A stretch of 42,100 nt of DNA from an uncultured beta proteobacterium (GTDB lineage: Bacteria > Pseudomonadota > Gammaproteobacteria > Burkholderiales > SG8-41). Location of the stretch: the NCBI GenBank assembly GCA_903893565.1, contig CAITMU010000161.1:1-42100 (forward strand), given 5' to 3'. Under the pieces are notes generated by a model that did no database searches, was not told the origin of the DNA, and saw only the letters and a list, made by a program, of their open reading frames with translations. Below, piece by piece: positions 27,551-36,220 of this stretch. The first letter of the stretch is position 1, and each line of letters starts with the position of its first letter. Position numbers and translations under genes: made by a program.

Positions 27551-28569
27551 TTAAAGTGACAGTATTGTTGAAGTCTTTTATCTACCCTGTGATTTTGGTC
27601 TCTGGGGTCTATATTTTTGACGTGGTGCTTGGCTTTAACGCGAAGGCTCAAGCCCAGGTGCTTTCGGCTTATCCTCAAAAACCGCTTCGTTTGGTCGTGC
27701 CTTTTGCGCCCGGTGGCACAGCCGATTTGCTGGGCCGATTTGTGGCGCAAATGCTCAGTAGTCGTTATCGTCAGTCGGTTGTGGTGGATAACAAAGGCGG
27801 TGCCGGGGGCGCGCTGGGATCTGACATTGTGGCTAAGTCCAACCCTGACGGATATAGCATAATTTTGTCAAATGCGGCCTCTCATGCGAGTGTTGTGGCG
27901 ATTAATAAAAAATTGCCCTACGATGCGCTACACGATTTTTCTCATGCAGCGCTGATTTGTGTGATCCCGCAAACATTTGTGGTCAATAAAGATTTTCCGG
28001 CGACTCAACTTGACGAGTTTATTGCTTACGCTAAGCGCGAGCCTGGTAAACTTTCCTATGGTACTGCGGGCATGGGATCCATGGGACATTTTTCGGGTGA
28101 ACTTTTGAAGGTTTTAGCTGGCATCCATTTAACCCATGTTGCCTATAAAGGTACTGCTCCGGCTAGTATTGATTTGATTGCCAACCGAGTGCAAGTCATG
28201 TTTCAAAATGGGCCCGAATCCCAAAACGCGGTTCGTAATGGATTGATTCGTTTATTGGCGGTGACGGGAGAAAAACGCTCTTTGTTATTTCCAGACACTC
28301 CTACGTTTGTTGAGTCTGGCTTTAAACAATTTGTGAGCTATACCTGGTATGGTTTATCGTTTCCTCGTGCCACACCAGAACCGATAGTGCAATTACTTAA
28401 TCAAAGCGTTAATCAAGCATTAGCTGAAGCGGCTTCATTAAAGCGACTGTCTGAACTGGGGGTAGAGCCCCGTGCGATGAGTGTGCGCCAATATACGCAA
28501 TTTGTAGCCACCGAGATTGCTAAATTCCGTGATATCGCTCAACGTGCCAACATTTTGGCACCTGATTGA
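27547..28569 (+). CDS. Bug/TctC-family periplasmic solute-binding protein
   Basis: The protein is about 340 aa from a TTG at 27547 that overlaps the dioxygenase stop (TTGA); GTG at 27532 or 27556 is also possible. A long N-terminal hydrophobic stretch (VTVLLKSFIYPVILVSG) and AQA precede the family sequence YPQKPLRLVVPFAPGGTADLLGR. Then come VVDNKGGAGGALGSD, NPDGYSIIL, NKKLPYDALHDFSHA, GTAGMGSMGHFSGELL, HVAYKGTAPASIDLI and TFVESGFKQFVSYTWYG. The overlap indicates tight translational coupling to the dioxygenase. Confidence 0.92.
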   Translation: MIKVTVLLKSFIYPVILVSGVYIFDVVLGFNAKAQAQVLSAYPQKPLRLVVPFAPGGTADLLGRFVAQMLSSRYRQSVVVDNKGGAGGALGSDIVAKSNPDGYSIILSNAASHASVVAINKKLPYDALHDFSHAALICVIPQTFVVNKDFPATQLDEFIAYAKREPGKLSYGTAGMGSMGHFSGELLKVLAGIHLTHVAYKGTAPASIDLIANRVQVMFQNGPESQNAVRNGLIRLLAVTGEKRSLLFPDTPTFVESGFKQFVSYTWYGLSFPRATPEPIVQLLNQSVNQALAEAASLKRLSELGVEPRAMSVRQYTQFVATEIAKFRDIAQRANILAPD

Positions 28570-29045
28570 GGTGGTCGCTTTTGTTAGCCCTTGTCGCCCC
28601 CTTTTTGAATTATTTTTCTATATTTGAATAGCGTTGAAGTCAGGGGCTAATAGAAAAGGTGAATGTTCTTATTTCCTTGATGGGTGGCGCCTGCATTGTC
28701 ATCCCAATGCACAGGGTTTTAAGGTGCACTGCCCCCATGATCTTTAGGATGAATATCTAAGGGGAACAGGAGAGATCTGATTTAAAAAAAAGCATGCTCT
28801 AGGGGATAATTATAAGAGGCGCTTGAGTCTCGTCATCACACCCAAGGTGCTTTGGTGCGAGGAAGAATGGAATGATTGAATTTTTTTCTACAGTAATAAT
28901 TAAGCGCTATATCGAATAACAAAACCACCCTCCTTAAGAGCCCAACACCATCGCCTTATATCCCCAGCCCCAATACACCTGAATGCGGAAGCTTTAGTGC
29001 GATGATGGTCAAATAGGCCTAAATACTTATAAATAATTTTATACA
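28570..29045. other. 476-bp intergenic stretch, no gene recognised
   Basis: The stretch lies between the convergent ends of the Bug gene and the Ldh-family gene. Neither strand gives a convincing reading frame; all frames have frequent stops and I recognise no conserved protein segment. It is longer than any other gap between convergent genes here, so a decayed gene remnant is possible. No strong terminator hairpin was found. Confidence 0.6.
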
Positions 29046-30068
29046 TTAGTCATTGGAATAGGGTGCAAGAACACTTGGCTTTACATTTTTTAGAGCTTCG
29101 TAAATAAATAGGTCGATTTCAATGCCTTGGAGATTATTTTTTTTCCTCTCCCCACTGCTACGCTCTCCTGGGAGACGTATTTCTTTGATCCCCGGTTGAC
29201 GGGGGGTTTGTTTGATTCGCGCTAAAGTCTCGCTCAGTTGTTTCCGGTATTCACTCAGTGGGATGAGTAAATCGGGTTTCATCGCCATCATCAGGTAGCC
29301 GTAGTTTTTTTCAAGATCGAAACCGGAACCCGCAAATATTCCTAGGGCTTGCATGGCCATTGCTAAGGCAAAGCCTTTATAGCCCCCAAACGGCAGTAAT
29401 GCCCCTAGGCGTACTGCAGAAGGGTCTCGAGTCGGCTCTCCGTTACAGTCGATAGCGACCGCTTCTGGAAGCAATTCCTTTCTTCTTTCGCGAAACATGA
29501 GATCGGTGGACATAAAGGCGGAGGTGCCCATATCAATGACAAAAGGATCGGTTTCAGTCGGAAAGGCAAAGGATATGGGGTTGGTGCCATAAGCGGCCAC
29601 TTTAGCCCCTGGTGGGGCAACATGCTGGGTAGAGCTCACGGTATGAATGCCAATAAGACCGGCCTTGGCAATGGTTTCAACGTAAATGGCACCGCGGCCA
29701 CTGACCCAGCTATTGTTGACGCCAATAATACCGATACCATGTTGCTGGGCGCGAGCAATGGCCATCTCAGCGGCTCTCATGAGGGTATACATTCCACAGT
29801 TGTTGCCCCCATCGACTTGTGCAGAAATGGAAGTTTCATGCACAACATTCATACGCCGCCGAGGCTTATGCAGATGTTTGTGCTCAAACACGTTGAGTAA
29901 CTTGGGTAATCCAGAATACTCATAACCGCAAAGGGCAGCATCCATGACGTGTTCGGCGATGACCGAGGCTTGTTCGAGTTCGTAGCCCACGGTCTGGAGC
30001 GATTCGACGCAAAGCTGATTAGCTTCCTTGACGCTGAGGCGAACGCGATCTGGGGTAATCATTTCCAT
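29046..30068 (-). CDS. Ldh-family (malate/L-lactate/ureidoglycolate dehydrogenase type) oxidoreductase
   Basis: The 340-aa NAD(P)H-dependent 2-hydroxyacid dehydrogenase belongs to the non-Rossmann MDH/LDH2 family. Visible blocks are DGGNNCGMYTLMRAAEMAIARA (about 86-107), HVAPPGAKVAAYGTNPISFAFPT, VIDMGTSAFM and LLPFGGYKGFALAMAMQALGIFAGS. The catalytic His regions differ from the classical members: the SHG motif reads YSG (51-53), and the S-x-HFG segment reads NSWVSGRG (119-126). A related subgroup with GLP after this position exists, so it is probably a distinct specificity. Start ATG 30068 or 30062. It is divergent from the acyl-CoA dehydrogenase gene. Confidence 0.88.
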   Translation of the reverse strand: MEMITPDRVRLSVKEANQLCVESLQTVGYELEQASVIAEHVMDAALCGYEYSGLPKLLNVFEHKHLHKPRRRMNVVHETSISAQVDGGNNCGMYTLMRAAEMAIARAQQHGIGIIGVNNSWVSGRGAIYVETIAKAGLIGIHTVSSTQHVAPPGAKVAAYGTNPISFAFPTETDPFVIDMGTSAFMSTDLMFRERRKELLPEAVAIDCNGEPTRDPSAVRLGALLPFGGYKGFALAMAMQALGIFAGSGFDLEKNYGYLMMAMKPDLLIPLSEYRKQLSETLARIKQTPRQPGIKEIRLPGERSSGERKKNNLQGIEIDLFIYEALKNVKPSVLAPYSND

Positions 30069-30236
30069 AGGATTATTCTCAATCTATATTGGTTTGATTG
30101 TGGCAAAATGATGAATAAACTCTCACAATAGCAAGCTTAAGCCTTTAGGACAATCGTCTTAGCTGGGAAAAAGCTAGGGGGTGTTTGTTATCTAGGGATT
30201 AAAGTCAAAATAGGCCTCTTTTTTGAAAGGTAGATC

Positions 30237-31421
30237 ATGGATTTTCAGTTGCCAGAAGAACTGCGGATGATGCGCGAGACGGCTGCGCGCTTCACGACAC
30301 GAGAGCTCATACCACACGAAGCTTTGGTAATCCGGCGTGAGGTAGAGCGCGGGTTTTCAGACACACCCCTTTTGCCGCCAGAACTAGAGCAACAGATTAT
30401 GGATAAGGCGCGTGCGGCGGGCTTGGTCGGACTGGAAGTGCCTGAATCTCATGGTGGTTTGGGCTTAAGCATTTTGGCTAAATGCGTAGTGGTTGAACAG
30501 TTAAAACACAGTATTCTTTTTCCATTTGGTTTTGCTCCCAATTTTCCCGATGTTTTTATGTTGCTGGAAAACTGTCGTGGAGATCAAATTGAGAAATATT
30601 TAAAACCTTTTTTAAAAGGCGAAGCGCAGTCCTGTATTGCCATTACCGAGCCAGGTGCCGGATCGGATGTTTCGGGCATGCAGATGCGTGCCGTGCGAAA
30701 GGAGGGTAAGTGGATATTAAATGGTAGCAAGATCTATATTACCCATGCGCGGTATGCAGATTTTATGATTGTTGTGACGCTCACTGATCCTGAGAAGGGA
30801 ACGCGTGGGGGCATGACGACCTTCTTACTTGATGCAAAGCAACCCGGTATCAGCGTGCCCTCAGCCTATCCCACCGTGGGGGATTATCAGCCCTACGAAA
30901 TACATTTTGACAATGTGGTAGCTGAAGATCATCAGGTGTTGGGGCAAGTGGGACAGGCGTTTGCTCCGTTACAAGGTCGATTGGGTTTAAGACGGATGGA
31001 GATTGCGGCCACTTGTGTCGGCCTAGCAACTCGGTGTCTAAAGATGATGATTGAGCAGGCTAAGTTAAGACAAACCTTTGGTGTGCCATTGGCTGATCGT
31101 CAAGCGGTACAGTGGTGGATTGCGGATAGTTATAGAGACATTGAGTTGACGCGTTTGGCTTTATACAAACTAGCCTGGGATCTGGATCACAAAAACGATG
31201 TGCGACGGGATGCTTCCATGGTTAAGGTGCAAGCCACTGAAATGGTTGGAGTGGTTGTCGATCGGGCGATGCAATTGTTTGGTGGTATGGGGATGACCAA
31301 GGCTTTGCCGCTGGAATACATTTCGCGTGTGGTAAGAATTTACCGCGTTGTAGAAGGGCCTAGCGAAGTGCATCGTTGGGTGATGGCACGAGATTTATTA
31401 AAAAATGGTCTTCCTTTTTAA
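30237..31421 (+). CDS. Acyl-CoA dehydrogenase family protein
   Basis: This 394-aa flavoprotein has the full ACAD fold. It has an N-terminal helical domain, FGFAPNFPDVFMLLENC, ITEPGAGSDVSGMQMRAVRKEGKWILNGSKIYITHA in the middle beta-domain (FAD contact), LRRMEIAATCVGLATRCL, FGVPLADRQAVQWWIAD and the C-terminal MQLFGGMGMTKALPLEYI. The closing RIYRVVEGPSEVHRWVMARDLL carries the likely catalytic Glu (VEGP). The EGPSEVH ending resembles ACAD10/11-type enzymes. The acyl substrate is unknown. AAAGG precedes the ATG. An atypical SDR gene follows 71 bp downstream. Confidence 0.94.
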   Translation: MDFQLPEELRMMRETAARFTTRELIPHEALVIRREVERGFSDTPLLPPELEQQIMDKARAAGLVGLEVPESHGGLGLSILAKCVVVEQLKHSILFPFGFAPNFPDVFMLLENCRGDQIEKYLKPFLKGEAQSCIAITEPGAGSDVSGMQMRAVRKEGKWILNGSKIYITHARYADFMIVVTLTDPEKGTRGGMTTFLLDAKQPGISVPSAYPTVGDYQPYEIHFDNVVAEDHQVLGQVGQAFAPLQGRLGLRRMEIAATCVGLATRCLKMMIEQAKLRQTFGVPLADRQAVQWWIADSYRDIELTRLALYKLAWDLDHKNDVRRDASMVKVQATEMVGVVVDRAMQLFGGMGMTKALPLEYISRVVRIYRVVEGPSEVHRWVMARDLLKNGLPF

Positions 31422-31492
31422 TCCTGTGAAAGACGGTAACGTTAATAAGGCTTGTAGGGGTGGGTTGTTTAAAAAAATAAAAGGTTGTTCAC

Positions 31493-32254
31493 ATGAATCT
31501 TGGAATCAAAGGTAAGACTGCGCTCGTCACAGCATCGAGTGCAGGTTTGGGGGAGTTTGCTGCCAGGGCATTGGCTGCTGAAGGTGTCAATCTGGTGATG
31601 TTTGCAAGATCCGCGCAGACCCTTCAGGCTAAGGCGCAAGCCATCGCGCAAGCGCATGGGGTAAGGGTACTGCCGGTCGTGGGAGATATGCGGCTGGCAG
31701 CTGATGTCGATCGGTTGATGGCGCAAACTGTTGAAGCCTTTGGCGCGCCAGACATCCTTGTTTTAAATACTGGCAGGCCTCCAGTACCTATGCGTGAAGT
31801 ATTGCAAGAAAACGAGGAGCAACGCTGGCAGGAGGCGTATGAGACACAATTAAGAGGCGCCATTCGTGTGGTGAGTGCCGTGGCGCCCTTAATGATCCAA
31901 AAAGGTTGGGGGCGTATCGTGGGCGTGACCTCCGCTAGCGTGAAGCAGCCGATGCTCAAGCACGGTTTATCGACGGTATTTCGAGCTGGATTGACTGGGT
32001 ATTTAAAGCATTTGGCCAATGAAATTGCCGCTACCGGTGTCACTGTCAATACGGTCTGCCCAGCCTCAGTAGGCACGGAGGCAATGGAGCAAAGTTATGA
32101 TCTAAAATTACGCGCACAACAAGTGCCGATGCGTCGCATTGGACGGCCAGAGGAGTTAGGGGCTATGGTCGCGTTTTTGGCCTCTGATTTAGCCGGTTTT
32201 ACCACTGGGACGGCGATACAGGTTGATGGCGGGATGGTAGCCTCTTTGTATTAG
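31493..32254 (+). CDS. SDR-family protein with non-canonical active site
   Basis: The 253-aa classical-length SDR has the nucleotide motif TASSAGLG (13-20) and VNTVCPASVGTEAM and GRPEELGAMVAFLASD near the C-terminus, resembling FabG-type reductases. The usual NNAG is LNTGRPP (91-97). The position of the catalytic YxxxK is LSTVFRAG, where Tyr is Ser160 and Lys is Arg164. A known SDR subgroup with LSNxxRA at this place shares this feature. Annotation as 3-oxoacyl-ACP reductase would therefore be unsafe. It is probably cotranscribed with the acyl-CoA dehydrogenase; its stop lies 13 bp from the stop of the convergent enolase-superfamily gene. Confidence 0.9.
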   Translation: MNLGIKGKTALVTASSAGLGEFAARALAAEGVNLVMFARSAQTLQAKAQAIAQAHGVRVLPVVGDMRLAADVDRLMAQTVEAFGAPDILVLNTGRPPVPMREVLQENEEQRWQEAYETQLRGAIRVVSAVAPLMIQKGWGRIVGVTSASVKQPMLKHGLSTVFRAGLTGYLKHLANEIAATGVTVNTVCPASVGTEAMEQSYDLKLRAQQVPMRRIGRPEELGAMVAFLASDLAGFTTGTAIQVDGGMVASLY

Positions 32255-32267
32255 AGGCAGCGTTTGA

Positions 32268-33362
32268 TTACGATTTTAATTGATAGCGAGAGACGATGTC
32301 AGGGTCAGGATCAAAACCCAGCCCAGCCCCTAGGGGTAGTTGCAGTCGCCCATTTTTAAGTCTCACCGCTTCGCCCACGGGATTGGCTCCTAATTTGACA
32401 TAGGAATACTCAATCAGGGTGTCTGGTTCTATGGTGGCACAAAGATGCATGGTTGCGAGCAGGCCAGGGCCAAAATAAGGACTGTGAGGAATGAGCTTTA
32501 CCTTCCGATCGCCGGCCAAATCAATAATTCGTTTCATTTCGCTCACCCCACCCACCTTGGTCACGCTGGGCTGAGCAAAATCAACCGCGTTGGCATCAAA
32601 GAGTGCTCGAAAATCAGTCGGACTCATAGCATTTTCGCCGGCAGCAATTTTAACCCTTCCTTCTTTTCTCACGCGTGCAAGAGCGAGAAAGTCCTCCGGT
32701 GGATAAATGGGCTCTTCTAACCAATGGAGGTTATATTTTTGAAGCGATTGAGCTTTACTGATCGCCTCTTCAGTAGACCATGGGCAATTGGTATCCATCA
32801 TCAAGGGCACATGGTCACCGATGGCGTTGCGAGCGGTGGCGACGTGAGCGACATCAATTTCGTGTAATTTGATAGCGGAAAACCCTTGATCTAAGGCGGC
32901 CTTGGCTTGACGTGCAATGAGGGGGCCATCGTTGTAGCGGACTAGGCTCGCATAGACAGAAAAATCCGTGTGTTTGGCCCCACCTAAAAGTGTTGCTAAA
33001 GGTTGATTTGCTTTTTTTCCTGCGATATCCCAAAGCGCAATATCAAGACCCGAGAGTGCGTAGACAACCGGTCCGGTGCGACCTAAGAGGTGTAGTTGAC
33101 GTTGCAGATCGTCCATTAAACTTTTAATGTTTGTTTCATCTTGCCCCACCACCATTGGAGCAATGATCTTTTCAATTGCCATTTGGGTAGCCGGCCAAAC
33201 CGCATAACCGAAAGCCTCCCCCCAGCCCACTAAACCACTTTCGGTTTCTACACGAATGAGCAGCATGGCCATTTGTCGAGGCCTTCCGGCAAAGCTCGAT
33301 TGTGTCGTGCCCACATCAAAGGGCAGGTCTAGAATGATAGGCGTTACAGATTTGATGGTCAT
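32268..33362 (-). CDS. Mandelate racemase/muconate lactonizing enzyme family protein
   Basis: The 364-aa enolase-superfamily enzyme has an N-terminal capping domain (1-125) and a TIM barrel. Metal ligands are D190 (MMDTNC), E216 (WLEEPIYPP) and E243 (AAGENAMS). The second-strand motif is K165-L-H167 rather than KxK. The seventh-strand His is H293 (IPHSPYFGPGL), but its usual Asp partner is absent (AQPSVTK, Ser266). The reaction is abstraction of a proton alpha to a carboxylate; whether it ends in racemisation or dehydration cannot be read. It follows a Bug gene by 15 bp on the same strand. Confidence 0.92.
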   Translation of the reverse strand: MTIKSVTPIILDLPFDVGTTQSSFAGRPRQMAMLLIRVETESGLVGWGEAFGYAVWPATQMAIEKIIAPMVVGQDETNIKSLMDDLQRQLHLLGRTGPVVYALSGLDIALWDIAGKKANQPLATLLGGAKHTDFSVYASLVRYNDGPLIARQAKAALDQGFSAIKLHEIDVAHVATARNAIGDHVPLMMDTNCPWSTEEAISKAQSLQKYNLHWLEEPIYPPEDFLALARVRKEGRVKIAAGENAMSPTDFRALFDANAVDFAQPSVTKVGGVSEMKRIIDLAGDRKVKLIPHSPYFGPGLLATMHLCATIEPDTLIEYSYVKLGANPVGEAVRLKNGRLQLPLGAGLGFDPDPDIVSRYQLKS

Positions 33363-33377
33363 GGAGAAGTTTTAGTT

Positions 33378-34424
33378 TTAGTTGTTATCGACGTGCACAC
33401 CGGAGTCTTTGACAGCTTTAGCCCACTTTTGCATTTGGTTGAGAATCCAAAGGCGAAATTCATCAGGGGTATTGGTGGCCACTTCCGCCCCATAATCGAT
33501 TAATTTTTCTTGTTGCTCATGGGCGTTCATGCTACGTGCCATCGTGCGGTTGACCCTTTGTACGAAATCAACCGGTAAGCCCACTGGGCCGACGAGGCCA
33601 TTGATGGTAGCTGCTTCAACGTCAGGAAGCCCTTCTTCGATAAATGTTGAAATTTGCGGCATTGAACGGGTTCGATGGGCGGCAGTCACCGCCAAGCCGC
33701 GTAGTTTGCCGGAGGCGACAAAGGGTTTGGCTGTGCCTTGGACCAAAAAGAGCATATGCACTTGCCCACCTACTGCATCGGACAGGGCTTGCCCTGTACC
33801 TTTATAGGGGATGTGGAGTAACTTCAGTTTTGCAGCACTTTGAAGTTGTTCTCCTGCTAGATGTACCGCTGAACCATTACCCGCTGAAGCAAAATTAAGT
33901 GTGCCAGGTTGTTTTTTTGCCAGAGCGATGAGTTGTTTTACGTTCTTCACGGGTAGAGACGGGTGAGTGACCAGAATCAATGGGGCAATGGCAATAAGAC
34001 CTATGGGCGTGAAGTCGCCAGGGGTTTCGTAGGGGACTTTGTTCAATAGGGTCGGATTAATTAAAAATGCCGCATCGATCATGCCGATGGTTTGTCCATC
34101 CGGTATGGCTTTAGCAATCAATTGGGTCCCAATCGTCGAGCTACCTCCCGGGCGATTATCAATGGTAACGGATTGGCCAAATTCCTCGGTAATATAAGGA
34201 CCCGCTATCCGAGACAAAGTGTCGGTTAGCCCACCAGGCACATAGGGAACAATGAGGCGGATGGGGCGGGTGATTTTGGTGGGATAGTTCTGCCCCTGGG
34301 CGTTTGCCAGCAAAGGGATCAGCCAAAGGACCATGAGCAGTTTGAGCCTTGTTTGTCTGGCTCCTAAAAAAGGGTGCAGCAATCCTGTCAGCAACCGCTG
34401 ACGTAAACGGTATAAATGATGCAT
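33378..34424 (-). CDS. Bug/TctC-family periplasmic solute-binding protein
   Basis: At 348 aa this is the longest Bug in the window because about 30 basic residues (RLRQRLLTGLLHPFLGARQTR) precede the hydrophobic core LLMVLWLIPLLANAQG. The first ATG is supported by GGAGGAG 7 nt upstream, so the long n-region is probably real. Family motifs are RPIRLIVPYVPGGLTDTLSR, IDNRPGGSSTIGTQ, SAGNGSAVHLAGEQL, HIPYKGTGQALSD and FIEEGLPDVEAATINGLVGP. It is the first gene of an operon with the enolase-superfamily enzyme. Confidence 0.94.
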   Translation of the reverse strand: MHHLYRLRQRLLTGLLHPFLGARQTRLKLLMVLWLIPLLANAQGQNYPTKITRPIRLIVPYVPGGLTDTLSRIAGPYITEEFGQSVTIDNRPGGSSTIGTQLIAKAIPDGQTIGMIDAAFLINPTLLNKVPYETPGDFTPIGLIAIAPLILVTHPSLPVKNVKQLIALAKKQPGTLNFASAGNGSAVHLAGEQLQSAAKLKLLHIPYKGTGQALSDAVGGQVHMLFLVQGTAKPFVASGKLRGLAVTAAHRTRSMPQISTFIEEGLPDVEAATINGLVGPVGLPVDFVQRVNRTMARSMNAHEQQEKLIDYGAEVATNTPDEFRLWILNQMQKWAKAVKDSGVHVDNN

Positions 34425-34690
34425 TGTTAAACTCCTCCAAGGCGCAGGCTAGGGTTGGCGAAGGCGGCAACCCTTTTGCTTATATTTTTTTATTGTATAA
34501 AGTATAGCAAAGCACTTCAGCGAAGAGGGTTTTTTTACATACTATTTTTTTTCATCCTTTAGCGCGGTAGTCAAATCTAAGACCGTGACATCGGGGAAGG
34601 GCAAGAAAGATTACTCGTGAAAATTTTTCCCCATCAAAAATTGGCAAACTCCGATAGGAAGTCTATCAGGGGCTAGGTTACACTTAGCAT

Positions 34691-36199
34691 ATGACTAATA
34701 TCGTATTAACCACCATCAATGCCCGATATGTGCATGCCGCTTTGGGCTTGCGCTACCTAGCCGCCAATATGGGTTCCTTGCAGAGCCAAACCACGATCGT
34801 TGAATTTGTTCTGGGACAAAGAGCTTTTGAGATGGTTGAGGACTTATTGGCCTTTGAACCCAAGATCATTGGCATGGGTGTGTATATATGGAATGTGGAG
34901 GAGTGTACGCGGGTCGTAGCAATCCTGAAGCGGATTGCCCCTGAAGTTTTAGTGGTTTTAGGCGGTCCGGAGGTGAGTTATGAAACCGCAGATCAACGTA
35001 TTTGTCAGTTGGCTGATTATGTGATTACCGGTTGGGGTGATGTAAGCTTTCCGCTTTTGGCGACCGAGTTGATGGCAGGGCTAAAACCGGCGGATAAAAT
35101 TATCCGAGGCTTGCAACCGCCTTTAGATACGATACGATTGCCTTATGAGTTATACACCGATGAGGATATTCGCCAACGTTTCCTTTACGTTGAAGCGTCT
35201 CGAGGTTGCCCTTTTAAGTGTGAATTTTGTTTGTCGGCTTTGGATAAAACGGCATGGCCCTTTGAACTTGAAAACTTCATGCAATCGCTGGAGGGGATCT
35301 ATCGACGTGGGGGGCGCAATTTTCGTTTTGTAGATCGCACATTTAATTTGAAAATTGGAGTCAGCCAGCGGATTTTGGAGTTTTTTCTTGAGCGAATGGA
35401 TAATAATTTATTCTTACATTTCGAATTAATTCCTGACCATTTGCCAGATACCTTAAAGCAAACCATTCTTCGTTTCCCGCCGGGTGCGTTACATTTTGAA
35501 ATCGGCATTCAGACTTGGAACCCTACCGTACAAACGTTGATTTCACGTCGACAGGATGATCTGAAGGCTGAGGAAAATATTCGGTGGTTACGAGAACAAT
35601 CCCATGCGCTGATTCATGTGGATTTGATTGCAGGGCTGCCCGGAGAGGATTGGGACAGCTTTGGCCGTGGATTTGACCGACTGTTGGCTTTAGGTCCCCA
35701 TGAGATTCAGGTGGGCATTTTAAAGCGCCTTCGTGGTGCGCCGATCGATCGGCATTCACAAACCCATCAATTACGTTTTAATCCAGATCCGCCCTACAAT
35801 GTGTTAGCCACCGATTGCATGAGTTTTTTTCAGATGCAAAGGATCACCCGTTTTGCCCGTTTTTGGGATTTGGTGGGTAATTCAGGACGATTTCGTCAGA
35901 CGTTGCCTTTGTTGTTGGCAAATTCTGCGTTTCAAGAATTTTGTAATTTTTCCGATTGGATTTATGCCAAGACTCATAAGACCCATGAGTTTGCTTTTGA
36001 GCGATTGTGTGAGTTTTTACATGATTACTTAGTGGGTCCTAGGCGTTTGACACCTGAAACGGTAAGGCAAGCGGTGGTTACGGACTACGAGGCCAGTGGG
36101 GCTCGAGGGCGCTTGGCATTTATGGCCAGTGGGGTACGGCCTCGTGATGCGCAAAGTGCCACCGCGCGAGCTAAAATGCGGCAGACAAGGCACGTGTAA
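34691..36199 (+). CDS. B12-binding-domain radical SAM protein (DUF4080 type)
   Basis: The 502-aa protein has an N-terminal cobalamin-binding-like domain (1-140; TTINARYVHAALGLRYLAAN, then GMGVYIWNV and VVLGGPEVSYE). The radical SAM core follows, with the [4Fe-4S] cluster Cys residues C173, C177 and C180 in CPFKCEFC. GLPGEDW and FEIGIQTWNP are typical of B12-type radical SAM enzymes. The C-terminal region (about 370-480) corresponds to DUF4080. The reaction is unknown. Three small conserved genes follow closely, the next 21 bp downstream. Confidence 0.92.
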   Translation: MTNIVLTTINARYVHAALGLRYLAANMGSLQSQTTIVEFVLGQRAFEMVEDLLAFEPKIIGMGVYIWNVEECTRVVAILKRIAPEVLVVLGGPEVSYETADQRICQLADYVITGWGDVSFPLLATELMAGLKPADKIIRGLQPPLDTIRLPYELYTDEDIRQRFLYVEASRGCPFKCEFCLSALDKTAWPFELENFMQSLEGIYRRGGRNFRFVDRTFNLKIGVSQRILEFFLERMDNNLFLHFELIPDHLPDTLKQTILRFPPGALHFEIGIQTWNPTVQTLISRRQDDLKAEENIRWLREQSHALIHVDLIAGLPGEDWDSFGRGFDRLLALGPHEIQVGILKRLRGAPIDRHSQTHQLRFNPDPPYNVLATDCMSFFQMQRITRFARFWDLVGNSGRFRQTLPLLLANSAFQEFCNFSDWIYAKTHKTHEFAFERLCEFLHDYLVGPRRLTPETVRQAVVTDYEASGARGRLAFMASGVRPRDAQSATARAKMRQTRHV

Positions 36200-36220
36200 T
36201 CAATAAAAAGGAAATGGCCG

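Noticed and set aside
10541..34675. A 13-nt motif CTATCAGGGGCTA at 34663-34675 and its reverse complement at 10541-10553.
   Set aside because: With about 42 kb compared in both orientations, some tens of shared 13-mers are expected by chance, and the two sites share no further flank.
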